In this document: positions 27,614 to 37,394 of the stretch, in pieces | Position numbering within the stretch: position 1 is the first letter of the stretch | Layout: each line of letters opens with the position of its first letter | Assembly: GCA_035506575.1 (NCBI GenBank) | Contig: DATJPD010000042.1 | Coordinates: forward strand, 1 to 64,000 | Reading direction: 5' to 3' | Length of the DNA stretch: 64,000 bases | Source: DATJPD01 sp035506575 | Lineage (GTDB): Bacteria > Pseudomonadota > Alphaproteobacteria > CACIAM-22H2 | Notes under the pieces: model-generated | The model's database searches: none | What the model was told of the DNA's origin: nothing | Seen by the model: only the letters and a program-made list of their open reading frames with translations | Position numbers and translations under genes: made by a program

Positions 27614-29026
27614 ATGAGCGACATCCTCTCGAAAACGATCTCCGAGATTGCCGCAGCGCTGGATGAGCGTCGCGTCTCGGTGCGCGAGCTCGCCGAGGCT
27701 GCGATCGCCCGTCACGAGCGGCGGGACAAAGAGCTGCGCGCATACTCGCTGTGGACGCCTGAAGCGGCGCGCAAAACCGCGGACGCGGCGGACGCCGCAT
27801 TTGCGTCGGGTGCCCGCGTCGGCTCTTTGCAAGGCATCCCGATTTCGCTCAAGGACCTGTTCGGCGCCGCCGGGCTTCCCACGTTTGCCGGCAGCCCGCG
27901 CCGCTTGCCACCGGCCTGGGAGAACGACGGCCCTCTGGTCGCGACCGTGCGCCGGCAGCTCGGCCTCATCATGGGCAAGACCCATATGGTGGAGTTCGCG
28001 TTCGGCGGCACGGGTGCCAATCACCATTGGGGCTGCCCGACCAATCCCTGGGCGGCGGCGGACCGGCCGCGCTCGCCCGGCGGCTCGAGCAGCGGCGCCG
28101 GCGTCAGCCTCGCCGAGGGCTCCGCCCTCCTCGCCTTCGGCTCGGACACGGCAGGCTCGGTGCGAATCCCCGCCTGCGCCACCGGCCATGTCGGCCTCAA
28201 GGTGACGGCGGGCCGCTGGTCGGCCGAGGGCATCGTGCCGCTCAGCCGCGTCTTCGATACGCCGGGGATCCTCGTGCGCAGCGTCGCCGACGCGGTATAC
28301 GGCTTCGGAGCCTTGGACCCGGCGTGGGGCAACGCCAGCGTCTTCGAGCGCTCCATCGCGGCCGTCGATATCGACGGGATCCGCATCGGTCTCGGCGATC
28401 CCGTGATGTGGAGCGATTGCGCGCCGGGCATTGCCGAGGCGGCGAAGGAAGCGCTCGACGCTCTGGCCAAGGCGGGCGCACGCATCGCCCCCAAATCCGT
28501 GCCGGAAATCAAAGAGGCGCTGGCGGTGTTTGCCGAAGGCGGCGTGTCGGGTCCCGAGCTGCGCGCGTTCCTCGATCTCGAATTGCCCGACTGGATTCCG
28601 CTCATCGATCCGCTGAACGCACCGGTGATCGCGGCCTCGGCGAATTTGCCCGCATCGGTCTATCTCCGCCGTCACTACCGCCTGGCGAGGCTGGCCCGGT
28701 CCGCCGACGCGCACCTTTCCGACGTGGACGTGATCGCCTCCCCGACCCTGCCGATCTCGCCCCCGCTGCTGGCCGAAATCCGCGACAGCGACAGCCACTG
28801 GGCGGCGAACCGCTGGCTCACCCGCAACACCGTGCCGGCCAACTATCTCGGCCTCTGCGCGATCACCCTGCCGATCGGTCGCGACGCGTCCGGCATGCCT
28901 GTCGGCCTGCAGCTCACGGCGCGCGGCGGCCAGGAACAGCGGCTGTTGGCGATCGCCTGGGCGGCCGAGCGCGTCCTGGGACGCGCCAACGAACGACTCG
29001 GTGCGCCACCACGTCTGGCGGCGTAG
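27614..29026 (+). CDS. Amidase signature family enzyme
   Basis: A 470-aa hydrolase with the Ser-cisSer-Lys triad: Lys80 in PISLKDLFG, Ser158 in SPGGSSSGAG, and nucleophile Ser182 in GSDTAGSVRIPA. GLKVTAG-like residues follow. It is the usual length for aspartyl-tRNA amidotransferase-related amidases that act on free amides or carbamates. The gene stands alone on the plus strand, so the substrate cannot be guessed from context. Confidence 0.92.
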   Translation: MSDILSKTISEIAAALDERRVSVRELAEAAIARHERRDKELRAYSLWTPEAARKTADAADAAFASGARVGSLQGIPISLKDLFGAAGLPTFAGSPRRLPPAWENDGPLVATVRRQLGLIMGKTHMVEFAFGGTGANHHWGCPTNPWAAADRPRSPGGSSSGAGVSLAEGSALLAFGSDTAGSVRIPACATGHVGLKVTAGRWSAEGIVPLSRVFDTPGILVRSVADAVYGFGALDPAWGNASVFERSIAAVDIDGIRIGLGDPVMWSDCAPGIAEAAKEALDALAKAGARIAPKSVPEIKEALAVFAEGGVSGPELRAFLDLELPDWIPLIDPLNAPVIAASANLPASVYLRRHYRLARLARSADAHLSDVDVIASPTLPISPPLLAEIRDSDSHWAANRWLTRNTVPANYLGLCAITLPIGRDASGMPVGLQLTARGGQEQRLLAIAWAAERVLGRANERLGAPPRLAA

Positions 29027-29029
29027 CCC

Positions 29030-29058
29030 CGTCACACACAGTTCATCGCCCCGTCAGA
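29030..29058 (+). promoter_or_regulatory. Possible Pho box upstream of the orphan PhnD-like gene
   Basis: Half-sites TCAC (29032), TCAT (29043) and TCAG (29054) are phased at exactly 11 bp, as in PhoB direct repeats, 60-85 bp before the ATG. The match to the consensus is weaker than at 49571 and 54267. Confidence 0.4.
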
Positions 29059-29117
29059 AAACTGCAGCCGCCGGCCCGGCACACTCTGCCGGCATCTTCG
29101 CATTCGCCGGGGGGTCC

Positions 29118-30044
29118 ATGTCTGTCTCTATCTCCGTCATCCGCTCCGCCGCCGCGCGGCTCGTCGGGCTTCTTGTCGGCGCAGTCGTGCTGTCGCCGTC
29201 TGCGCACGCGATGTCCGCTGATTGCCCGAACAATGGCACGGTTCGTTTGGCCGCCATTCCGGCCGAGGACACGACCCTGCTCGGGCCGATCATGGACCAT
29301 CTGGGGAAGCTGATCGAGGCCAAGCTCGATTGCCGGATCACGGTCCGGTTCGGCACGAGCTACACCGCCGCCATCGAAGCGATGCGCGCGCAGCAGGCCG
29401 AGATCGCGATGTTCGGCGCCTTCAGCTACGTGCTGGCGCACCAGGTTGCGGGAGCCGAAGCGGTGGCGGTCTATGCCGACGCCGAGGGCAAGCCAGGATC
29501 GTATTTCGCGAGCATCACCACCTGGCCGGGCTCGGGCATCACGAGCTTGCAGGACGTGAGGGGGAAGCCCTTCGCCTTCTCCGATCCGGCCTCCACGTCC
29601 GGGCACCTGATCCCGAGCTACGGCCTGCGCAAGTTCGGCATCGACCCCGACCGCGATATTAAAGCCTTCTACACCGGCTCGCACACGGCCAGCTTCGAGG
29701 CGCTGCGCAACCACAAGGTCCCGGTCGGTGAGCTGAACAGCATCGCGGTCGCCGGCGCCAAGGTAGCGGGGAGCTACGATCCGGCCGCGTACGTCACCTT
29801 GTGGCAGTCCGACCCGATCCCCAACGGCCCCATCGCCGTCCGCAGCAACCTCGAGCCCAAGTTCAAGGCACGCCTCACCAAGGTGCTGCAGACCCTCGAT
29901 ATCAGCGGCATGCCGCCGGCCGACATGAAATTTCTCGGTCGCGCCAACTCAAAAAGCTTCGCTGCCGTCGACGACCATTCCTATGACGGCATCCGCGATG
30001 TGGTCAGCGTGCTGCACCTGAACCTCGCGCAGATGAAGGACTGA
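29118..30044 (+). CDS. PhnD-like phosphate/phosphonate ABC binding protein (orphan)
   Basis: A 308-aa periplasmic protein with a signal peptide to about residue 32. It is paralogous to the PhnD at 50471: both have CPNNG near the mature start, the core YVLAHQV, and FAFSDPASTSGHL, which forms the phosphonate pocket in this family. No ATPase or permease gene adjoins it; the neighbour is the convergent Pit phosphate permease. It may share PhnCE from the main cluster or bind phosphite or phosphate as a sensor. A possible Pho box lies upstream. Confidence 0.87.
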   Translation: MSVSISVIRSAAARLVGLLVGAVVLSPSAHAMSADCPNNGTVRLAAIPAEDTTLLGPIMDHLGKLIEAKLDCRITVRFGTSYTAAIEAMRAQQAEIAMFGAFSYVLAHQVAGAEAVAVYADAEGKPGSYFASITTWPGSGITSLQDVRGKPFAFSDPASTSGHLIPSYGLRKFGIDPDRDIKAFYTGSHTASFEALRNHKVPVGELNSIAVAGAKVAGSYDPAAYVTLWQSDPIPNGPIAVRSNLEPKFKARLTKVLQTLDISGMPPADMKFLGRANSKSFAAVDDHSYDGIRDVVSVLHLNLAQMKD

Positions 30045-30054
30045 ACGGCCTGCC

Positions 30055-31056
30055 TCACCAGAGCAGGTGCGCGAAGGCATAGGACAGTGCGGCCACTCCC
30101 GCCGCGGCGGGCAAGGTGATCACCCACGCCACGACGATGTTGGAGGCAATGTTCCAGCGCACCGCGGACACACGCCGCGCCACGCCGACACCCACGATCG
30201 AGCCCGCGATCGTATGGGTCGTCGACACCGGGATGCCGAAATGGGTGGCCAGGAACAACGTCATGGCACCGCCGGTCTGCGCGCAGAATCCCTGCATCGG
30301 CGTGAGGCGGGTGATCTGCGTGCCCATCGTCTTGATGATGCGCCAGCCGCCGAGCAACGTGCCGATCCCCATCGCTGCCTGGCACGCCAGAACGACCCAG
30401 AACGGCACGTAGAAGCTGCTGCCCAGATATCCTTGCGAATAAAGAAGAACGGCGATGATGCCCATGGTCTTCTGGGCGTCGTTGCCGCCATGACCGAGGC
30501 TGTACAGCGAACCCGAAACGAATTGCAGATAGCGGAACCAGCGGTCCACCGCGAACGGCGTCTGGCGGACGAAGATCCACGACACCACCAGGACCAGGGC
30601 AGGCGCCAGGATGAAGCCGAGCATCGGCGAGCCGACGATGGCACCCAAGGTCACGTTGAGGCCCGACCAGACGACCGCGTCGAGGCCGCCCTTGGCGACG
30701 CCGGCACCGACGAGGCCGCCGATCAGCGCGTGCGAGCTCGACGACGGGATCCCCAGCCCCCAAGTGACCAGGTTCCACACGATGGCGCCCATGAGCGCTC
30801 CGAAGATCACGTAGCTGTCGATCAAGTCGGGGCGCACCAGACCCGAGCCCACCGTCGTCGCCACGTGCACGCCGAAGAACAGGAACGCGACGAAGTTGAA
30901 GAAGGCTGCCCAGGCGACGGCCCACAAGGGCGACATGGCGCGGGTCGAGACCATCGTCGCGATCGAATTCGCGGCGTCGTGCAATCCGTTCAGCAGGTCG
31001 AAGAAGATGGCCGTCGCGATCAGGGCGACGAGGATGGTGAAGGACAGCGAAGCCAT
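30055..31056 (-). CDS. pit: Low-affinity inorganic phosphate transporter (Pit family)
   Basis: A 333-aa polytopic carrier for metal-phosphate symport. It has the duplicated PiT signatures NGLHDAANSIATMVSTRA near the start and GHGGNDAQKTMG in the middle, with SSSSHALIGG and STTHTIAG in the two halves. About ten membrane segments are present. It is 6 bp after the PhoU-like gene on the same strand, the common Pit accessory arrangement. Confidence 0.94.
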   Translation of the reverse strand: MASLSFTILVALIATAIFFDLLNGLHDAANSIATMVSTRAMSPLWAVAWAAFFNFVAFLFFGVHVATTVGSGLVRPDLIDSYVIFGALMGAIVWNLVTWGLGIPSSSSHALIGGLVGAGVAKGGLDAVVWSGLNVTLGAIVGSPMLGFILAPALVLVVSWIFVRQTPFAVDRWFRYLQFVSGSLYSLGHGGNDAQKTMGIIAVLLYSQGYLGSSFYVPFWVVLACQAAMGIGTLLGGWRIIKTMGTQITRLTPMQGFCAQTGGAMTLFLATHFGIPVSTTHTIAGSIVGVGVARRVSAVRWNIASNIVVAWVITLPAAAGVAALSYAFAHLLW

Positions 31057-31062
31057 CGCGGG

Positions 31063-31704
31063 TCAGACGTGCTCGATCACGATGCCCTGCACGACGTCCA
31101 TCGCGTCCTGGCAGCGGTCGATCGCCTCTTCGAGCAGCTCGTAAATCTCCTTCTGCGTCATGACGGCGATGGGATCGGCGCCGTTCTGCATCAAGGTCGC
31201 GAGCCCCTGGCGCAAAGTCGCATCGCCCTGCCCTTCGAGAGCCGAGATCCGGATCGCCATTTCGCGCAGCGCTTTGGCGTTGCGCGTGACCTCCACGAGA
31301 AGCGGCATCGCCGAGTGCACCAGGGCCGCGCAGTCACGGATGATCTCGGTGAGCTTCACCATCTCCGGCGTGAAATTCTTCAGCCGGTAGATCGCGATGC
31401 GCTGCACGATGTCCTCGATCGTGTCGATCGTGTCGTCGAGCGCCACGATCAGGTCGTGGATCTCTGTGCGGTCGAAGGGAGCGATGAAGCTGCGATGCAC
31501 CGCCTCGAGGGTCAGGCGTGTGATGACGTCCGCTGCACTCTCGCGCTCGCGGATGGTCTGGAAGCATTTCTCGAAATCGTCCGTGCCGGCGAAGATCGAG
31601 TGCAGGGCGCCGGCCGCGGCAACGATCTGCTCGGTGTGCTGCTGGAAGCGCTCGACGAACTTCTCTTCCTTGGGCATCAGGAAGCGGAACAGGCGGAGGA
31701 ACAT
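31063..31704 (-). CDS. DUF47/PhoU-like Pit accessory protein
   Basis: A 213-aa all-helical cytoplasmic protein of the PhoU-like DUF47 family, beginning RLFRFLMPKEEKFVERF. The two three-helix bundles carry DDTIDTIEDIVQRI, with acidic metal-binding positions, and the C-terminal VMTQKEIYELLEEAID. It is encoded directly upstream of pit and likely gates or stabilises the permease. Confidence 0.92.
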   Translation of the reverse strand: MFLRLFRFLMPKEEKFVERFQQHTEQIVAAAGALHSIFAGTDDFEKCFQTIRERESAADVITRLTLEAVHRSFIAPFDRTEIHDLIVALDDTIDTIEDIVQRIAIYRLKNFTPEMVKLTEIIRDCAALVHSAMPLLVEVTRNAKALREMAIRISALEGQGDATLRQGLATLMQNGADPIAVMTQKEIYELLEEAIDRCQDAMDVVQGIVIEHV

Positions 31705-31720
31705 GGGATGGCTGCCCTGG

Positions 31721-32638
31721 TCAGGCGTGCGAGAACATCGGCCGGCCGGGCACGGGCGCCTCGGCGCGCAGGATCGTGCCCGTGTCTGACTCGGTGATGT
31801 AAAGGAGCCGGTTGTCCGGCCCGCCGAAAGCGAGGTTGGTCATGTGGTGGCCGATGCAGGGCTCGATGAAATGCGTCAGCATGCCGTTGGCGTCGAACCG
31901 CCAGATTCCGGTGCCCAGATGGCAGACATAGATGCCGTCCTCTTTGTCCATAGCCATGCCGTCCGGACCGGCGGCACCGCCGGACATCTGGAGGAACACC
32001 CCGACCTTCGTCGCATTTCCGTCGGGCATCATCGGCACCCGCCATACCGCGTTCTGCCGCGTGACCGCGACAAACGCGCGGTTCTCGGCATTGTTGAGCA
32101 CCACGCCGTTGGGGCTCGGGATGTTGCCCACGAGGCAGTCGAGCCGGCCGGAGGCGCTGAGGCGGAACAGCCGCCCGGTCGGATCGTGCAGGCCGGTCTG
32201 GCCCTGGTCCGTGAAGTAGCAGTCGCCGTTGGCGGCGAAGACGAGGTCGTTGAGGCCCTTGAAGCCTTCGCTGTAGCGGGTGGCCACATGCGCCTGCACC
32301 TGCCCGGTCTGGGGGTCGAGCACCATCAGGCCGTTCTTGTAATCGGCGATGAAGATACGGCCGTCCTTGTGGACCTTGAGGCCGTTGGGCCAGCCGTCGT
32401 ACTGCACGACGAGATCACAGGTGCCGCGCGTCGACAGACGGAACACCCGGCCGAACGGGATATCGACGAAGTAGAGATTGCCGGCGCGGTCGAAGGACGG
32501 GCCCTCGATGAAGCAATCCACCGGCAGCCCCATGCGGTTCGGATCCGACCACGCGGTCCGCTGCTTCTTGCGGAAGCTGTCCGGCAGCCGGAAATGCACC
32601 TCCGTGCGGATGCGAGCCGGCGGCTCCAGAATGTACAT
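31721..32638 (-). CDS. SMP-30/gluconolactonase-family protein
   Basis: A 305-aa six-bladed propeller protein. Metal-site segments include FIEGPSFDRAGNLYFVD (Glu), IPSPNGVVLNNAEN (Asn) and AGPDGMAMDKEDGIYV (Asp). ATG 32638 follows AGGGGG at suitable spacing; an upstream start adds eight residues. It is a probable sugar or organic lactone hydrolase. It lies between the D-aminoacylase gene and the Pit pair on the same strand, without an obvious functional link. Confidence 0.88.
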   Translation of the reverse strand: MYILEPPARIRTEVHFRLPDSFRKKQRTAWSDPNRMGLPVDCFIEGPSFDRAGNLYFVDIPFGRVFRLSTRGTCDLVVQYDGWPNGLKVHKDGRIFIADYKNGLMVLDPQTGQVQAHVATRYSEGFKGLNDLVFAANGDCYFTDQGQTGLHDPTGRLFRLSASGRLDCLVGNIPSPNGVVLNNAENRAFVAVTRQNAVWRVPMMPDGNATKVGVFLQMSGGAAGPDGMAMDKEDGIYVCHLGTGIWRFDANGMLTHFIEPCIGHHMTNLAFGGPDNRLLYITESDTGTILRAEAPVPGRPMFSHA

Positions 32639-32705
32639 GCATAACCCCCTGATAGCGATCACGTAACAGGCCCGGCGGATCAGCGCAATACGACCGCTGT
32701 GGGGG

Positions 32706-34316
32706 TCAGGTTACCCGGCCATCTGCCGACCGCCGCAGCACCTTGCCCGGCAGGGCGCCCGTGTGAGCGGCCGAATCGACCACGACCGCGCCGTTGACGA
32801 TGACCGTGGTCCGGCCACCGGTCGGATACTGGTGCGGCTTGGCGTAGGTCGCCTGCTCCTTGAAGTCCGCGGGATCGAAGATCGTGACATCCGCGGCGAA
32901 ACCCTCCCGGAGCAGCCCGCGGCCCTTCAGCTTCAGCGCCGCCGCGGTGGCGCCGGTCATCTTGTGGAGTGCGGCTTCGAGCGGCAGCAGGCGTTCCTCA
33001 TGCACGTAGTGGCCGAGGATGCGCGGAAACGTGCCGTAGAAGCGCGGATGCGGCAGGCCCTGGCTCGTGATGCCGCTGGTCGCGACGCAATTGCCGTCCG
33101 ATCCGACGAGGGCTTTGGGCGCGCGCAGCAGGGTGCGCACGTCGTCCTCCGAGATCGAGGTGATGAGCACGCGCGTCGCCCCTTTATCCTCGACCAGGTA
33201 GTCGCAGAGCACATCCACCGGATCCTGGCCGCGCTCGGCCGCCAGGTCTGCGATCGTGCGCCCGGCGAAGTGCGGCAAGTGCGGCGTGATCGAGATCTGC
33301 ACGCAGTTCCAGGACGGGATACGGCCCCAGTTGTTGAGCCCGGTTGCTGCGATATCGGCGCGGATCCGCGATCGCGTCTCGGGGAGCGGCAGCCGCTCGA
33401 GCATCGCCTCGACCCCGCCCGCCTGCACCCATTGCGGCAGGATGTTCTTCAGGGGGTTGCTGCCGGCCGTGTACGGATAGGCGTCGCAATCGATATCGAT
33501 CCCCCGCGCCCGGGCCGCATCGATCATGGCGAGCGCCCGCGCCGCCTTGCCCCAGTTGTCGGTGCCCGAGCACTTGAAGTGGACGATCTCGACATGCACG
33601 CCGCAGGTCTCGCCGATGTCGATCGCCTCCTCGACGGCTTCCAGGACCCGGCCCGATTCGTCGCGCAGATGCGTGAAGTACGACGCGTTGTGGCGCTTCA
33701 GCACGTGACCCAGTTCCACCATCTCATCGCGCCCAGCATAGGCGCCCGGGGCGGTGAACAGGCCGCTCGACATCCCGAGTGCGCCGGCACGCAGGCCGTC
33801 CTCGAGGAGTGCGGTCATCTGCGCGAGCTCGTCTGCCGTCGGTGCCCGCTGCGCCATGCCCATCACCATCAGCCGCAAGGTGTTGTGGCCGACCAGCATG
33901 CCGGCGTTGACCGAGGTGGCCGGGAAGCTGTCGAGATACTCGGGAAAGCTCAGCTCGCGGAATGGCAGCCACGGCGCGCTCGGGCTCAGATAGTCCTTGA
34001 GCAGCCCGACCTTGCCGGACAGGCAGGGCGCCACCGAGAACCCGCAATGGCCGATGATCTCGGTGGTCACGCCCTGGCGCACCTTGCTGTCCGCCGTGGG
34101 GTTGATCGGCAAGGTGAAGTCCGAGTGCGTCTTGATGTCGATGAAGCCGGGGGCCACGGCCAGGCCGGCCGCGTCGATGGTCCTTGCCGCAGTGCCCGCG
34201 AGCGCCAGGCCGACCTTCGCGATACGCCCGCGCTCGATCGCGAGGTCGGCGACCTCGCCTGCGGCACCGCTGCCGTCGTAGATGCGCCCGCCGCGGATCA
34301 GGATGTCGAACGCCAT
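32706..34316 (-). CDS. N-acyl-D-amino-acid deacylase family amidohydrolase
   Basis: A 536-aa enzyme of the D-aminoacylase group. DILIRGGRIYDGSG begins the beta-sandwich, GFIDIKTHSDFTL supplies the first metal ligands, GVTTEIIGHCGFSVAP the conserved Cys/His region, and VGSDGNCVAT the catalytic Asp. It removes acyl groups from D-amino acids or acts on related N-acyl compounds. The TctC gene 22 bp upstream on the same strand could deliver the substrate or serve its product. Confidence 0.9.
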   Translation of the reverse strand: MAFDILIRGGRIYDGSGAAGEVADLAIERGRIAKVGLALAGTAARTIDAAGLAVAPGFIDIKTHSDFTLPINPTADSKVRQGVTTEIIGHCGFSVAPCLSGKVGLLKDYLSPSAPWLPFRELSFPEYLDSFPATSVNAGMLVGHNTLRLMVMGMAQRAPTADELAQMTALLEDGLRAGALGMSSGLFTAPGAYAGRDEMVELGHVLKRHNASYFTHLRDESGRVLEAVEEAIDIGETCGVHVEIVHFKCSGTDNWGKAARALAMIDAARARGIDIDCDAYPYTAGSNPLKNILPQWVQAGGVEAMLERLPLPETRSRIRADIAATGLNNWGRIPSWNCVQISITPHLPHFAGRTIADLAAERGQDPVDVLCDYLVEDKGATRVLITSISEDDVRTLLRAPKALVGSDGNCVATSGITSQGLPHPRFYGTFPRILGHYVHEERLLPLEAALHKMTGATAAALKLKGRGLLREGFAADVTIFDPADFKEQATYAKPHQYPTGGRTTVIVNGAVVVDSAAHTGALPGKVLRRSADGRVT

Positions 34317-34338
34317 GACGCGCCGGCGGCGCTCCCGT

Positions 34339-35304
34339 CTACTCGAGCTTGATCTTGTGCTCGGCGATCAGCTTGCGGCCGATGGCGAGGTCCTGCTCGA
34401 TCGCCTTCGTCAGGTCCGACGGCGGACCCGGCGGCGCCGCAGCGGCACCCTGGTCATCGAGGAACTTGGCCAGCCGCTGCCCTTTGACGATCTCGTTGAG
34501 AGCCTTGTTCAGCGCGGCGACGACCGCAGGCGGCGTGTGCGCCGGCGCCAGCATCCCATGCCAGCCGGTGAAGTTGAACCCAGGAAGTCCGGTCGACGCC
34601 AGTGCCGGGACATTCGGCAAGGTCGGGAACGGCTCGCGCGAACTGACGCCGATGGCGCGCAGCTGCCCCGCCTCGACATAGGGCTTAGCGCCGGCGAGGA
34701 AGGCCATGTCGACCTGCCCCGACATCAGGTCGAGCGCCACCGGCTTCTCGCCGCGGTCAGGCACGTGTACGACGTCGATGCCGGCGGTCGTCGCCAGGAG
34801 CACGGCTGCGTAATGCGAGCTGCCGCCGACCGAGCTGTTGGCGAAGTTGAGCTTGCCCGGTTCCTTTTTCGCCAGCGCGATCAGGTCGCCGACGGTCTTC
34901 ACCGGCAGGCTCGGCCGGACCACCAGGAAGAACGCGACGATGCCCGTGCGCGCGATCGGCGCGAAATCCGCGACGGGGTCGAAGGTTGATTTCGGGTCGG
35001 ACAGCGTGGGCAGCGTGTGGCTCGACGGATTGGTGAACAGCAGCGTGTAGCCGTCGGGTGCGGCGCGCGCCACGTATTCCGTGCCGATCTTGCCCGACCC
35101 GCCGGGCCGGTTTTCGACCACGAACGCCTCGTTGAACTGCGCGTGCAGCTCGTCGGCGAGCAGACGCCCCGTGATGTCCGCGAGCCCGCCCGGCGGCGTC
35201 GTGACGACGATATGGACCGGCCGTGTCGGATAAGTCTGGGCTGCCACCGGCAGCACTGCCAGCGCCCCCAGCGCCACGACGCTCGCGAACACCATCCGCC
35301 GCAT
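34339..35304 (-). CDS. TctC/Bug-family periplasmic solute-binding protein
   Basis: A 321-aa protein with signal peptide ending VAAQT, then YPTRPVHIVVTTPPGGLAD, the family loop. APDGYTLLFTNPS and NFTGWHGMLAPAHTPP continue the pattern. It is placed directly upstream of the D-aminoacylase gene, so an amidated or acylated carboxylate is a reasonable guess at ligand. It is divergent from the alcohol dehydrogenase gene across 98 bp. Confidence 0.92.
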   Translation of the reverse strand: MRRMVFASVVALGALAVLPVAAQTYPTRPVHIVVTTPPGGLADITGRLLADELHAQFNEAFVVENRPGGSGKIGTEYVARAAPDGYTLLFTNPSSHTLPTLSDPKSTFDPVADFAPIARTGIVAFFLVVRPSLPVKTVGDLIALAKKEPGKLNFANSSVGGSSHYAAVLLATTAGIDVVHVPDRGEKPVALDLMSGQVDMAFLAGAKPYVEAGQLRAIGVSSREPFPTLPNVPALASTGLPGFNFTGWHGMLAPAHTPPAVVAALNKALNEIVKGQRLAKFLDDQGAAAAPPGPPSDLTKAIEQDLAIGRKLIAEHKIKLE

Positions 35305-35402
35305 CCGAACCCTCCCCGCTTGCCGTCTTATTCGAGAATCGGGAGATTAAAACCCGCGTCGCCGTCGTACAATGGATCACAAGTCCAATCGGAGGATCAG
35401 CC

Positions 35403-36413
35403 ATGCGCGCCTATCGTTTGAGCCAGCCGGGCAGCATCGAGGGCCTGAGCAAGGTCGATCTGCCCACGCCGAGGCCGGGCGCCGGCCAGGTGCTCGTCAA
35501 GGTCGCGGCGTGCTCGCTGAACTACCGCGACCTGATGATCTGCCTCGGCCAGTATCGCATGGGGGCCAAGCCCGACCTCATCCCGCTGTCGGACGGTGCC
35601 GGTGAGGTGGTCGAGGTCGGCGCCGGGGTCACCCGTGTGAAGCCGGGTGATCGCGTCGCCAGCTGCTTCTTCCAGCGCTGGCCGGGCGGCGAGCAATGGC
35701 CCGACACCCAGGCGAGTGCCCTCGGCGGCGGCCGCGACGGTATGCTCGCGGAATACGTGGTTCTCGAAGACGAAGGCGTCGTCAAGGTGCCGGGCCATCT
35801 GTCGATGGAAGCCGCGGCCACGCTTCCCTGCGCCGCCCTCACCGCCTGGCACGCGCTGGTCGAGCACGGCCGCCTCGCCGCCGGGCAGACCGTGCTGGTG
35901 CAGGGCACGGGTGGCGTGTCGATCTTCGCCCTTCAGTTCGCGCACATGATGGGGGCGCAGGTGATCGCGACGTCGTCGAGCGACGACAAGCTCGAACGCG
36001 CCAAGCGCCTGGGCGCCACGCACGGGATCAACTACAAGCGCACCGCAGAATGGGACAAGGCCGCGATCGAGCTCACGGGCGGCCGCGGGGTCGACCAGGT
36101 CGTGGAGGTCGGCGGTGCGGGCACCTTCATGCGCTCGCTGGGCGCCATCCGCAGCGGCGGCAAGGTCAGCGTCATCGGCGTGCTGAGCGGGCCGGCCGAC
36201 GTCAACCCGACCCTGATCCTCGCCAAGCGCGCCAATGTGCAGGGCATCTCGGTCGGCTCGACGCAGATGTTCGAGGCCATGAATCGGGCGATCGCCCATG
36301 CCGGCCTCAAGCCGGTCATCGACAAGATATTCGGCTTCGACGAGGCGCCGGCCGCATACCGGCACCTGAAATCCGCCGCACATTTCGGCAAGGTCGTGAT
36401 CGGCTTTGGCTGA
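35403..36413 (+). CDS. Zinc-type/quinone oxidoreductase-family alcohol dehydrogenase
   Basis: A 336-aa NAD(P)-dependent medium-chain dehydrogenase. The substrate half has SLNYRDLMI and SDGAGEVVEVG, where zinc enzymes have Cys and His ligands. The classical catalytic Cys is replaced by Asn-Tyr, so it is of the zinc-free quinone-reductase type. The Rossmann motif is VQGTGGVSIFALQ. GGAGGA precedes the ATG. It starts a run of four closely spaced plus-strand genes. Confidence 0.9.
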   Translation: MRAYRLSQPGSIEGLSKVDLPTPRPGAGQVLVKVAACSLNYRDLMICLGQYRMGAKPDLIPLSDGAGEVVEVGAGVTRVKPGDRVASCFFQRWPGGEQWPDTQASALGGGRDGMLAEYVVLEDEGVVKVPGHLSMEAAATLPCAALTAWHALVEHGRLAAGQTVLVQGTGGVSIFALQFAHMMGAQVIATSSSDDKLERAKRLGATHGINYKRTAEWDKAAIELTGGRGVDQVVEVGGAGTFMRSLGAIRSGGKVSVIGVLSGPADVNPTLILAKRANVQGISVGSTQMFEAMNRAIAHAGLKPVIDKIFGFDEAPAAYRHLKSAAHFGKVVIGFG

Positions 36414-36452
36414 TTTCGTGTAGGATCGGAAGCGGCACATCAGGGGAGCGAA

Positions 36453-37394
36453 ATGCTGGGGTTGGGGTTGGCCTCGTCACACGCGCCGGCGATCTTCTGT
36501 CCGAAGGAGGTGTGGCCCAAGGCCTATCGGACGAACATGCCGGACTACATGCTGAACTCGCAGCCGCACACGGCGGCGCTCGAGACGCCGGAGGTGATCG
36601 CGGGATACATCGCGCGCATCGACGCCGCGTTCGAGTCCCTGAGGAAGCAGATCGAAGACTACCGGCCGGATGCGCTGATCGTGGTCGGCGACGATCAGCG
36701 CGACATGTTCAACGAGAGCAACAATCCGGCCATCTGCATCTACAACGGCCAGGAGATCTGGGGCTCCAGCGACTCGCGCTACATGGAGACCCCGGCCGAG
36801 CAGTCGCACATCGACGTGCCCGTGCATGTCGATCTCGCGACGTTCCTGCTCAAGGGCCTCACCCGCCGCGGCTTCGACATCGCGCAGAGCAGCAGGCTGC
36901 AGCCGCTGGGCCGCCATCCCGAGCGCGGCACCTCGCACATGCTGGTCCTGCCGCTGCCGCGCCTGACACCCAAGCTCGACGTGCCGGTGATCCCGGTCTT
37001 CCTCAACGAATACTATCCGCCGCTGCCGACCGCGGAGCGCTGCTGGGACCTTGGCGTGGCGATCGCCGATCTGCTGGCGGCGCGGCCGGAGCGCGTGGCG
37101 ATCTATGCCTCGGGCGGCATGTCGCACGACCCGAACGGACCGCGCTGCGGGTGGATCGACGAGCCGCTCGACCGCTGGGTCCTGGAGCGCATCCAGCAGA
37201 ACCGGGGCATCGAGCTGACCAACCTCTTCACCTTCGATTCCGCGACCTTGCGCGGCGGCACGGGGGAGCTGCGCGCGTGGATCACGGCCGCCGGCGCCTG
37301 CCAATGGCCGGGCGTCGTGCTGGACTACATCCCGGCGCATCATGCGAAGACCGGGCTCGGCTTCTGCTACTGGCCGGCAAGAGGTACACCGTGA
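36453..37394 (+). CDS. LigB-type extradiol dioxygenase family protein
   Basis: A 313-aa class III extradiol dioxygenase catalytic-subunit-like protein. GLASSHAPAIFCP holds the first metal His, DALIVVGDDQRDMF the acidic region, SHIDVPVHVD the middle, and YASGGMSHDPNGP the late His typical of the LigB fold. It cleaves catechol-like rings next to the hydroxyls, using Fe(II). The next gene starts within its stop (GTGA overlap), linking it to a TctC binding protein that may import the aromatic acid. Confidence 0.87.
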   Translation: MLGLGLASSHAPAIFCPKEVWPKAYRTNMPDYMLNSQPHTAALETPEVIAGYIARIDAAFESLRKQIEDYRPDALIVVGDDQRDMFNESNNPAICIYNGQEIWGSSDSRYMETPAEQSHIDVPVHVDLATFLLKGLTRRGFDIAQSSRLQPLGRHPERGTSHMLVLPLPRLTPKLDVPVIPVFLNEYYPPLPTAERCWDLGVAIADLLAARPERVAIYASGGMSHDPNGPRCGWIDEPLDRWVLERIQQNRGIELTNLFTFDSATLRGGTGELRAWITAAGACQWPGVVLDYIPAHHAKTGLGFCYWPARGTP

